From the NCBI RefSeq assembly GCF_003672135.1, contig NC_039506.1, forward strand, positions 13,950,001-14,014,000: a DNA stretch of 64,000 nt. Direction: 5' to 3'. Position 1 is the stretch's first letter. Every line of letters starts with the position of its first letter. Origin of the DNA: Ooceraea biroi. Its lineage: Eukaryota; Arthropoda; Insecta; Hymenoptera; Formicidae. Of the stretch, positions 38,127 to 50,200 are shown piece by piece. Both the position numbers and the translations under genes were made by a program. Under the pieces are notes generated by a model that worked only from the letters and a program-made list of their open reading frames with translations, was not told the origin of the DNA and did not search any database.

Positions 38127-38902
38127 ATGCTGCATAAAATTACCTTTAGGAAAATATCAAGATTAAATAATACATGGCAAATAATATACGATAGGAAATA
38201 TAAAAAATATCGTCTGATAGCCAAACCAGCCACTCCAGATGAATACGTCTTTTATGTAGTGCTGAATACTGAGGTCGCTATGGAATTAGGTCTAGCAGCA
38301 AGTATGGTAGGAATAAGAGAAAGTTATGACAATATTTTCTTCTCGAATATCTCCGATTAATAATATCTAACAATTTTTCACATTTTCACAATAAATGAGC
38401 GGTTAATCTAGCTTTACCATTTTACACACTTGTTTGTAGATAACGCGCAGTGTACTCGCACTTCATAATAAATTGAAAGCAGATATGGCGAAATATCCTT
38501 TAATTGAGTTATGGCAAAAATCCGGGTGAGATTAAACGATCTTTCAAATTTCTACTTTTAATCCTTTGGAATCTGAAATGGTCATAAAATTGTTCCATAA
38601 TTAATTATTCCATATTTCTGTATACTTAAAAAGTATTCGGAATATATCTTCTCGAGGCACAGATCGACGCATACGCAAACGCAATAATCTCGACTTAAAC
38701 GTACAGGGAGAACATAATCGTTTTGCAAGGGTACGATCACAGGCATCTAAAGTACCTGGACGAAGAAGCGAAATTCGTGGTCCTCGGTAAACACGCTGTC
38801 TATCATCGATGGTACCACAGCCGCATCATGCTGGTGTTATCGGTATTCGGGCGAAGGGAGGAAATCGAGGACATCTTCTACGGCCTTTCGCCTTTACGAT
38901 AG
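38127..38902 (+). CDS. Divergent peptidyl-tRNA hydrolase 2 (Pth2-fold)-like protein
   Basis: Three exons, 38127-38306, 38440-38525 and 38707-38902, join in phase to give 153 residues. The order of segments matches the Pth2 family (Bit1, PTRHD1): a first strand YVFYVVLNTEVAMELGLAAS, a helix SVLALHNKL, an LIELWQKSGENIIVLQ stretch like the family LLKEWExSGQxKIVLK, a helix YLDEEAK, and a C-terminal VLSVFGRREEIEDIFYGL like VLAIGPxPxxEIDKITGxL. Pth2 enzymes release peptidyl-tRNA. Here the catalytic KGKxAAQxxHA motif reads ELGLAASMITRS, lacking the Lys, Gln and His, so activity is doubtful. The basic N terminus could be a mitochondrial presequence. An alternative 5' model uses ATG 37871, donor after 37950 and acceptor before 38150; its phase also fits. 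The assignment rests on pattern matching by eye. Confidence 0.62.
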
Positions 38903-39345
38903 CGGTAAGCACTTGCAGCTTTAGCGACCGTTTTCGAACAATAAATTTAAGATTTTTTTCTTATATTTTGCAGTTTCTTCTACAGACTAACAATCACTCT
39001 AGTTTGGATTTGAAGACGATATCTACAGTTGAGGTAAAGCTGAGGGCATCATTGTTTACTACGAAGTCATCAACCCTGTCAGACCTCGCTCGTCGTGCTC
39101 TTCCACATCGGTAGCTGATACTGTTCATGGGTAGATATATATGCATATATACATTCAACAATTTATAAAAATACTGAGCTATTTAGTAGCTTCTGTAGTT
39201 TCATCTGTTCTCCAGTAAACAGTCATCGAGCAGGATTTTTGCTTTCCATCTCAACAAGTGTGAAGATACAACAGCTCATCGTGCAACAACAGTGTGGAAA
39301 GAATGACGCTGTCCCTCTTTCTCTCTCTCTTTCTCTCTTTTTGTC

Positions 39346-40788
39346 TTGGTAACTACAACGGTCGGTAAAAGATTTACCGATGGTGCGTCCGGGAAGCTGA
39401 CGACGCCTCGACCGCGCTGCTCGGCTGAGGGTTTCAGGAATATCCTCTCGAGTCTAGAGGCGCGTCTACACGCCGCACGAGTCTACGCGAGCAACGGAGG
39501 AGGAAGCAAAGGACACGTTAAAGCACAAAAGGTTGCGAGTAAAGAGAGGCAGGCGCCACGCCCGCCCCTCCATAGACGGCGCGGTCGCAGAGGGAACGTT
39601 GGAAGTGAAGGAGGAGGTGGAGGTGGATGGTTGGCAGTCGGCGCAGCCGCCCGCCGCGTTTTATGCAACCAGTCTTGCTTCGGAGCGAGTGAATCCACAA
39701 AGCCCCGGCCTTTGACGGACCAGCGCGGGGTAGCGTGTGCAAGTGCCATCGGGTGTTGTGTTCGTTCACCGTCGTCGGCGCCGTGTCCGTTTCGGCCCGT
39801 GTTGTGCGCGTGCAAGTATCCGCCAGCAACGTGCGCGCTCGCAGCTTCTTCAACGTGGGGGACAGTCCGACCTGCCGACCCTCCAGGATCTGGTTTCTCG
39901 GCATATTTAAAGGGCAGGTCACGGCGGGGCCTACCTACGAGCCTGGCATAATACGGCATCGTCGCTGCCCGTTTCCGCGTGCGCGCTGACTTTGCCGGCG
40001 AGAAGCGGAGCAAGCTAGCTCAGCGAGCGAGCGAGCGAACGAACTCGGCGCGCCTCGAACGACGACGAGGCGGTGTCGGCGGCGTTCGCTATCGATATCG
40101 TATCGCTCCGCGCAGAGCCGCGGCCGCGTACGATTCACGATCGCACCCCGTCTTGAAGCCAGTCGTACGGTGCGGACTCGCGTCCGCCGACGGTGTGTCA
40201 GTGCGACAACGGTCAGTCGGTCTGTGCTGGCATCGCAGGCCTGCGTTATCCACGGCTGTGTGTGCGTGCTGCGTATACATATATATATGTACACATGTAT
40301 ATATATATGTGTGCGTGACGTGTGCGTAAAGGCGTGAGGAAAGCGGACGGACGGAGACCAGCGCGCGACGAGGGAGAGAAATAGAGAGATATATATATAT
40401 ATATAGAGAGAGCGAAAGAGAGAGAGGGACGGGCGCGACACGACGATATGCGGCCGTGAATCACCGATACGTGGCTGCGCTCACGCCGCGCGACACAACA
40501 CGATACGAGTAACAACGACAACGACAACGATCACGACGACGTCGACGACGACGACGACGGCAACGGCAACGGCAACGGCAACGACGACCACTACCACCAC
40601 GACGACCTCGACCACGACGCCAGTCAGGAAACTACGGCCGGAGCGACAAAGAGAGGCGCGTACTCGCCGCACGCGCTGCCAATTGTCACGCATACGCGTA
40701 ACTGCGGCGCGTCGTCACCCGGCGCGTGCAGGATCCTAGCTCGGTCGACTCCTTCGACCACCACCACCTCCTCCTCCTCGTCGTCACT
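39346..40788 (+). promoter_or_regulatory. CASK: CpG-rich CASK promoter and 5' UTR region
   Basis: Sequence upstream of the CASK ATG is CpG-dense from about 39400 to 40788 and packed with simple repeats (TA, GA, ACG and CAACGG units at 40511-40620). A TATTTAAAG motif lies near 39903. The start site was not determined. Frames crossing this stretch on both strands are repeat-derived and not called as genes. Confidence 0.5.
40511..40620. repeat. (ACG)n / (CAACGG)n repeat in CASK leader
   Basis: Trinucleotide ACG and hexanucleotide CAACGG units are visible in tandem, merging into ACC/ACG units. Confidence 0.85.
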
Positions 40789-40847
40789 ATGGCGGACGAC
40801 GAGGTTCTCTTCGACGATGTTTACGAGCTCTGCGAGATTATCGGCAA
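40789..40847 (+). CDS. CASK: CASK coding exon 1
   Basis: Encodes residues 1-19 and two bases of Lys20. The sequence [20 protein letters not shown] differs from the vertebrate start at only a few positions. The donor is GTGAGT. Confidence 0.93.
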
Positions 40848-40915
40848 GTGAGTAACGAGAATCCCAGGGAGGGAGATGGAGAGAGAAAGGGGTGGAAAGA
40901 GTGAGAAAGAGAGCA

Positions 40916-40956
<41 letters not shown>

Positions 40957-41223
40957 GAGAATCTATGATAGAGGGAAGTGGAAGGAGCTATTGTGGGAGA
41001 GAGAAAGCGATTGGGTGAACGGTGGTGGGTGGAGGTATCTTGCGTGTATTGGTCACACCGTGCATCGGTGTGTGCATGCATCGTAAGGGAGCGTGCTCGC
41101 GCGCGCGCTCGCGCGTGTAGTCCGCTGAATAGGGGGTATAATGCCTGTATATGTGTATCTTGCGTGTACACTGGTGTAACACGCGAACACGAGTGAGTAA
41201 CGATGCTTCAGGGTAAAGCAGAA

Positions 41224-41255
<32 letters not shown>

Positions 41256-44200
41256 TGCGATGAGTAAGGAAGATGAGACCGAGGCGTCGCATGTTCAAGT
41301 TCCTGTCTGTGCCTCCAGTTTCCACCTTGGTCGAATTCCATCCGGTAACTCGAGTAATCCGCCGCCCGTACACATTCTTACGCGGCGAATAAAATTGTAT
41401 TACTTTCCCCTCCCTTCCCCCGTATCCCCGTAGTTCCCACAGTGCAAATAAATCTTTGTGCTCCTATCATTTTGTTCATGGTTTGTCATTACGAGCCGAT
41501 CGATGCACCCGAGAACGATGCATATTGGCACTTTGTCGGCAGTAACGGTAAAATAAAATAAAAAGTAAAATAATCGTGCGCGCGCGCGAATAATAATAAA
41601 AAATTTACAAGTAAACAGAGTTGAGCTCTTTGTCGCGATATCGAATCCTCCCAGTTGAAGCTGTTTATCGCAAGGGGATTCCTTGGAATATCTTGAGAAT
41701 CTTGGGGCACGTCATAACTTCAAATCAAATATTGTATGGATGTTGATGCGATACACTTGTTTCAATATAGCTCTGACAGCTCGTATTGCATCTATTTCAA
41801 TATAAATGACTTATTTGGCGTATCGGCAACGCTTTGCTTGTCTGGCGAGTCTGTCGACAGATCATTTATCTGGCTGGAACTTCACGCATTCAAGTTCAAA
41901 TTTGCCTGCAAGACTAGCAGCTCGACACCAATAAAAAGAGAAATACTAAAACGTGCTTTTTCAAGGGAGAATAATAAAATGTGCGATACGAGAAATTAAA
42001 TTCTCGTGAAATGATTAAGTTACGATATCAAACAATACTTAAAAATCAAATACAAGTTCCAAGAAATCTCGATTTAAAAATTCATCAAATATTCTTGCAA
42101 ATATCGTTTAGAAAAACAAAGTATACATATATTTTAACGATACAGAGATATTTTTACAAAGATATTGTTGCTAAAATCTCTCAAAGGAAATATACGCGCA
42201 AAGGAAAGACGCGATCGTGATTAAAAAGGAGTGAAAATGTCGCGTTTACTTATAAAAATCTCGAGCGCTCAGCAAGATCAAACATATACAGATCACTTAT
42301 GAATATTCCAATCGTTACTTCTGTAATATGCCGAATACATTGCAGAGAAAAATTTACAGAAACACCGTGTTGTCTTGTAAAAAGATGTCCGTTACATAGT
42401 GATAGTACAAGGTGATCAGTACTTTCAATCCGAAGATCCGCGCCCTCGTTGATGTGAATTGTCAGGGAGATTTCACTCGCGAAACTCAATTGCAATTCGG
42501 TGCCTTTTAATGCCCGTTTTATGTATCGCTGTGTCAGCGACGATCGATCTCGCTGAAGCGGTTTATTTAATCTGCCGAGAGACTACGACCCGAAAAGCAG
42601 AGATTGCTGTCACAGAAACGCAATTCCGTTTGTATCGGAAGCCAATACTTGATTTATCATTCGATTGGCGAGCCTTCATGCCAAAATAATACACCAGTCA
42701 CCAGCTGTGACCAGAGACGTATCATAAAGGCGCAGCTATTTGACGATCATCGACTTGTGACTCGCGGAGAGATTTATTCCCCGTCCGTCCAAACTATTTA
42801 TAGTCAGCAATTATCGTGCTGCTATAAACGGCACGGCGCTGCAGCTGATTGTCCTGCACTTTCTTCATTCGTACGACGCACCTTTTTTATATCATACGAT
42901 GCAACAATCAGCTTACCTTTAGCCGGCATCAAGCAGACTTATGATGAGTAATATATGGCACATACTGCAATATGTAGAAATTGATGTCTCTTGAAATGAA
43001 ACTGTGTGTGCTTGATTTACATTAGTTAATAATAAGGAAAGACGGAAACGAGAGAGCATCACGAATATAACTCAGGAAAGGGATATAATTTAGTGAGCAT
43101 AAATCGCCATTTAACTATGCATCCTGGCAGACCTGAAGCGTTATGCCGTGCATTCTAGGTGTTGCAGTGTTAGGCGTACACGTTATCATGTCGAACCTGT
43201 ATAATAAATCTACAGTATCTTAGCGTTAACGTCGTGTTCTATTTTAGGTTCCGTCCTTGTACAGTAATAGATTTTCTCGTGACTGAGAAGTAAGCAGCGT
43301 GCACTATTCGTAATATTCCTGCGATAAAGGCTATTTATTAGTACACGTTCAATCGTTCACTGGCTGTTAATTCATCTCAACTCGACCAAAATACCGCGAA
43401 TTCGGCTAGAAAGCCTGAAAATCAACGTTAATATCGTGCGCGCTCGTGATATCGAGAAAATTCGAGAAAATCGCTGATCGAACTATCAATTAAAAAATAA
43501 ACGATAAACAGCTAATTGTACAATCATCATAAGAGCTGATTCAGAAGAATATCTCTCTCCTTTTAATTACTGTTCGTACGCGCGGGCTTATGCATACCTG
43601 TATTAAATTAATGCACGTAATAACAAACGGTTTTGTTATCGAGCAGGTTGATATTATTCGATTGCACGTGACATCCATTTTTGAATTGTGTGTCAATTGC
43701 TTTCAATGAGAAGACCTTTCAGCGAGGATTTGCGGACCATTTTGCAAACACGTCCGCATGAGCTGCAGACTCCCATTAATTAAACCCGCTATAGTGTCAT
43801 CAAGAAGCGGCGCATTCTTCGTTCGTTACGGCTAATTGAAGTCGCGCTCGCGATGCTCCTTTCTGCTTCGATTAAAGTTAAATTGCCGTAAATCGCACGA
43901 TTCGCGCAAATGATTATTTTAAAGCCGCGTCTGTCGACCGACTTAAGGCATCGTAAGGTTTCGTTTTATATTTAAGACAATCCTAAGTGCGCAAACACGA
44001 CACGGCGTTCTCCGCTGCCGTATAATTTATTGCATAGTCGTTCAGATTGCATAGCCGTAGCTCTCTCAACAGTTTCTCTCGACAACCGAGTGCCAAATCT
44101 GCTAGATAAATATTTAGCGTAACAGCGTTTCGTCAACTCCCCCATGGGATGCGTCGAGTCCGCCGAAGACGGAATTCTCTCGATATTTCTTGCACTGCGA

Positions 44201-47200
44201 CGCGTCGTTGCAAAGTTCGCGATTGCATTGTCGAAATCGTGCGCGTCCCAAATTACGCGTAATTAATTTCATTACGATCCGCGAAGCGGGGGAGAACGAT
44301 TAAAAATAAATAAGAGGACGCGCCTGCTGGACAGCAGTGTCAATACCATTAATATTACACTGCCGTTTCCGTGTGCACCGCAGATTAATAAATAAAGATC
44401 GGTCGCTATCGTGGGTGTCGTTGCGGAAATAGCAGGAACAGAGTTATCGAGCACGGGGATTCTCGCCGTTGCCTCTCGATGGGCGTCCATCGTCGTCTCG
44501 CTCTCGAGAAACGAAAGCACCGAGAAATCCCCGGAACGTCTCGACGAGCGTTTTAAATCTCAATGCGAACACGTACGAGGGGAGATACGAGGTGGCACGC
44601 TCTGTGCTTTTGCGATTTCTCGTCCTACTTTTCATTTCTCTCGCAAACTTCCGGATCCTGTTTCCGTGTACTCGCGTGCGGTCGCACGTTCCTCAGCTGC
44701 GAAACGGCAGCGTGAATTCCTCCGGCGCGCTGGAATCTGTCCTTGAATTTAATTATACGGTTCAAGCGTCGGAGAGATCCCTTCCGGGATAGCGGAGTTA
44801 CATTATTATACGCCCCGCTAGTTATCGCGCGACAGATTGATTGATACGCGAGCAATGACGCAATGAAAATCTCGAATCACGGAAGTCTCCAAGTGTGTAA
44901 AGGCAGCCGCAGTTTCGATAACATGGTGAAAACTACGACGTATTGCAAGGACCTCATCGATAGCTGCGAAACACGTTTTAATAGAATTTAAAATAAACGA
45001 CAGAATTATGATCTACATTCGTTAATTGGTGGCGTTTTTTAATGAACATTTGACTTTTATACTTGGTATTTAAACGCTGGTATTAATTCATCAAAGCACT
45101 TCATTCCGACCTATAATTGTATAATCGAATTAACCGTAAAGTGAATATTGATCATACGATGACTCTTGAACCATATGTTTTTCGAATTTTGGAGAATATG
45201 CACATGCACTTGTTATCTATGTCCCTTCTCTGTTATAATAATATAACATATATTATATATAATAATTGTTACATACATATATTATAATAATATAACATAT
45301 AACGTTATCGTAAAAATATAAGATGATAGCTGAAAGAGTTACAATTTTTCTTTCATTATTTAATACATCGCTCGCAATTAATATTTATATTCTGTTTGTA
45401 AAATGGGGATTCTAATTTGATTGTTCCAACAATCTAATATCTCGTTAGACGATTCTAACGAGAATTTATGTCAAATAAACACATTCAATTATTTTTTTTC
45501 GGTCTGCAAAAAAGTATGCAGTACCTTTTATGCGAGAGACTCTGCGTCCTCGTAAAATTATGTCACGCAAATAACGACCTTAAATTCTCAAAGTTTCATA
45601 AATAAATAGTTTTTTAAATAAATTCTGCTTTACGTTATCAAGATGAAGCTGACTCGTGTCTCGGATTTGCACGTAATTTTATAATTTCTTTTGATACCAT
45701 CTGTCATGTTGTCACAGTCAAGCGATCCTTCTTCCTTTCGGCTTTGAAAAGTAGTAATTTTTTCAGAACAATTTATTTCAACGAGTGCTTGTATCCTCAC
45801 GCTACACCGATTGCGGTCTGTACGACGCCTTCATTTCAAGTCATTTCTTCTTAAGGAGCCCTAACATACCCCAAGCACATTTTGGAATTCGGCCAACTAA
45901 CATACGGGTCACTGCGGTTCAATGTGGTTTGTATTCCGTGCAAACTTTGCCCGATTTCCGATTGCGCCCAATTAATAGCTATAGCTATGACCATTTACAT
46001 CTAAATTTGAGATCTTGAGACGCGCGCTAATATTAAATCTTCCTCGATATTAAACACGGTATCACTTATAATAATTCTTTCGCCGGAAATTCCGCATCGT
46101 TTTGTGTTTTGGGATTGTCGAAAAAACCATCGCCGCGAATAATCGAAAGTTTGAGTATAATTAAATGTGAGTATATGTACATATAATATTATATATATAA
46201 TATTAAAAACACAGAATCTCTCGTACCTCACGAAAGCAGTCAGCCGCCAACATCTGTATTCAGTATCTCGAATGCACGAAGCTGTTGCCTTCGTGTTATC
46301 GACATCTCGCCAGTATCCAAGATAAAGTATCTGCTTAGCATGTTTAGTAAGATGCTCCGATGCTGCTGGTTCCACCAACAGACTCTCGCGTTAGACATCT
46401 CTCCTGGCACCGTATACATAATATAGCGCACAGTACACCGCGACGTGTCGCAATCCGTTTTCGTTGGTAAGCTTTCCGTTTTTCGCTTGCGCATTGTCTT
46501 CGTCGTACCTCGTTTCGTTTCGCGTTACGCTCTGCTCTGCTTCGAGACGCACGAGACATTTCATTCAAGTACAAAGCCTATAATAAATAGAATCTTTTAA
46601 CATCGCGAGAATTCATCCATGGCAGCGTGCGTCGCAAGGACGAGAGCCACGATCCCGATAAGTCCGATCTCGATCACATTAGGATTTCGCTCACATCCAG
46701 CTTGGGCATGTGGGGCACCGCCCTTCTCAGATCGTCGACGCTGCATGCGTACGAGATGCCAGCTGTGATGTCATCGGCTTCCCAATCCAGCCATTTGATC
46801 TTATCGCTGATATCCGTGCAGAGATATACGTCATAGGTGATCGATCTGATGAACGGATCGTTCAGGCCTACGAACGCCGTACCTCGCTTGCTCACCGGGT
46901 CGTAGATGACCTTCCAGTAGAATTTGGGCGCGGAGAGGACCTCACTGTTGGCGTGCAGACGCACGGGTTGTTGCCTGCCGTGAATATCCTCCATCGTCAT
47001 CTGACCGTGCACCCCTGTGTAAACGTCCAGGTCCAGCTGACGGCTGGCGGCGAATTGCCTGACGTTGGCCTCCAGCGTGTTCCAGTTGCCGCCGTTGAAC
47101 GACTGCCATTGGGGTGCGGTGTTCATGTACCAGAAGGTCGCGCGCTGCTGGTTACCGTAGACAAAGTCCGCCTTGGCCGCCATGTGACCGCGTGACAGGA

Positions 47201-50200
47201 ACTGTACGGACTTCTTCAGCCGTTGCCTGGCTAACTCGGTCGAATTCAGAATCCTCGCCAGCGTTTCCAGTTGTGTCTCGAACCGGTATAGTTGGTCCAG
47301 GTCTATCCCGGGATAGAACTCACCCGCTTGGAATCTGGGCCTGAAAGACAAAATTGTTTTTCCTCGCGGCACAAGTGATGCATTTCTCATCGCTGATTGC
47401 ATTTTCATCAGAATTGTAGTAAGAAAAAAGAAAAGAGAACGAGTATTAAGGATAGATAATCTTCTTTTAGAAGTTGTGTTTCACGTAATATCAATTTATA
47501 TTGTACTTGTAAAGCATACCGTGAAAATGTATTCAAATTTTAGAAGAAAAATATTTTTATCTGAATTATTAAAACTTTAACGATGACAGAAAGAAATTGA
47601 TAATTAAAATGTGTTCAATGGAGTTTCCAAGTTCTCAAGTTTTAACATCGCTTTTCATCGGACATTATCAAACGTTAGTCAGAGCTTCATCAAATGAACA
47701 TTGAACGTTGCAACTCACTCTAAAATCTCTCATTTAAAAATAAAGGCTATCAGAAATCGATAAGAGACATTCAACTGTTGGAAAAGTATTACCTGGGATA
47801 ACCGCTCTGAGCACTTCTGATTGACTTCAGCATCTTGAACTTCGTGTAGTACGTCTTGTACGTCCTATCGTCACGACATAATTCAATGGTGCGGATGAAG
47901 CTGCCGCTCACGTTGAAGCCGATCTCAATGGGGGTGTGCATGCTGAGGCAAGACGACGTGCCCATCTGTCTGGCTTGGTGCTCAGCCTCATATTTGCAAA
48001 CTAAGGACGCGAAGTTGTGGCGCACCCCATTCACGTCGAACACCTTATCCTTCACACAAACCGCCTCGACCTCATTACCCCAACTTACATCCACAAGGTA
48101 ATTATTTCTACCTGGGCATGCCAGGTGAATAGAGCTGCCCGCAGGTATCCTCAACGTTCCGTTATCCTCATCTGGATACCAGATGGTCGCGCGTTTGCCG
48201 TCCCGTTTCAGGAGCAACGGCTGTGGTTCTTTAAGATCGCCGTTCTTGTACCTTGTAGAGATTGTACAGTAACCATCACCTGAAAACCATCATTATGATT
48301 ACGTAAATTGCTAGAAAACACGCGCGAGACTGCATGCCGAACACGGCAACAATTATGAAATAATTGGTGCGTGTGATTTACCAGCGTTGATCGGGCTCGC
48401 GATCGTCCAGGTGACGCACGCAAGGAATAGAACGACCGTCAGCATGGTTATGTCCAGATAGTCGCACGACTGGGGAGAAAGACCGTTTTCCCGTTCTCTC
48501 CATTTACTTTATACTCGGCAAGCAACAATGTATGCTCGTGATACATTCACGCGACAGGAGATAATGAAATTTTGATTATCAGTTATTTCGAGATAAAACG
48601 TTGAGCGTTCGCAAAGCGTGCTACACTGTTGAATTTTAGACATAGATAATTTTGTTCATTATTTTTATATGTTTTATCGGCACATCTATTAGATTATTTT
48701 TATTATTATATTTCGAGTGAAGTCACGTACAGAACACGCCGCTCATGTCCAAGTCATAACTTAGCCGAATGTAACATGTCGGTATTATTAATATTTTTAT
48801 TTTTGTATTAGATTATTTTTAGTGTTTCATTTTATATATTTTTATTCTAAGTCCTCTTAAATAAGCAGCGTGAAAAAGTCATCCTCTAAAAGTTAAAATA
48901 CAAAGAAGAATAATTATCAATTCATTTAATAAACCAATGGATTTAAACAGTATCTTTACTTACTAGCAGAAGATAACTTAGTTTCTTAAAACATCTTTAA
49001 CTTCCAAAAAGCATGTCTGTACTCCATTACAGCAGCCAAACAAGTAAGGTGAACTCACATGTTTTTCAAAATAAAGTCTCATAAATAACAGGCAGGTTCT
49101 CTGTATCTTTTTGTAGGTTGATAGCATTGTCTTTTAATATGAAACATTTCCGCAATTTCTCTTTTCTTCGTGTGTCTTTCATAATGTAAAAATTTTGCGT
49201 TTTCTCGATCAAAATCGTGATTATTAAGAGATCTATGTTTATTGACCACTGAATGATTACTTTCAATAATTCGTGTAATTCGTGTTTGTAGGTGTCTTTT
49301 AGTCTGTCCTATGTAGCAAGAATCACAATCCAAACAGTGAATTTTATAAACTACTCCCGTTTGTTGTCCATTCGGTACATTGTCTTTTCCTCGATTAATA
49401 AATTAATGAATTAATAGTCGAAACGTAGTGTTTCTCTTTTGTTATTTTTACTTGCCAATTTAGTCGATAATAAAGAGGACTATATTCGTTATTATAAATA
49501 TTCGTTAATTTACTGATGATAAAATAAAGGCTTCATTCTGAATTTTTATTTTGTTACTTTATTTTATTTTATTATTTTTATCGTCATTGTATTACTCTGT
49601 TTTATTACAATTAATATTATATTATATTTTTGACAAATCTAAATTTTTCGTAAAAATATAAAAGCACAAAAACGATCCTTGAGTTTGTTATTGTCTTTTA
49701 GAAAGGTGTAATTAGCTGTTATTAAGTCTTTGATATCGAAGAAATCTTCAAAAAATGTTATTAATCGAACGTTATATAGAAATTTATCTTTTACTGTGAA
49801 AAATGTTTGTGATAATTGAAGAATACTCGTAGAAGCCATTGTCAGTAGAATATCGATTTGTACAATCACTCCGTAAATGTTTATTACGATACTATTATTG
49901 CAGATAAACTGATAGCTCTTATCCACTCAAGTGTTGTGAGAAACTTGGATCTGTATCAATGGCTATTATACTACATGAGAAATGCACACAACTTGTGAAA
50001 TCCGCCATAAGCTGTCTCGGCGTAAGAGATACAGAAAGAAACGTAGCACCAAGAAAGATCAATGAATCGAATAATTCTTCATAAAATAATTAGTGATATT
50101 TATAACGTCTCATACGCGAATGCATATATTAAATATGTAGAATTGTTCTTGAGAATCTTGTTTCATCAAATCGTTTTTACAAGAAAAGTAACATTACATA

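Larger units (their letters stand above)
40848..46673. other. CASK intron 1, first part, no other gene recognised
   Basis: Apart from the GA repeats and an AT-rich stretch (45230-45305) with a repeated ataataatataacatat motif, I see no supported feature here. Confidence 0.5.

Noticed and set aside
39346..40013. Overlapping 201- and 176-residue frames on opposite strands
   Set aside because: They lie in the GC-rich CASK leader, overlap each other, and show no domain; this is the usual effect of low stop density.
49639..49926. 95-residue minus-strand frame upstream of the Penelope remnant, considered as its reverse transcriptase
   Set aside because: No reverse transcriptase motifs are visible; the frame is AT-rich and hydrophobic without family resemblance.
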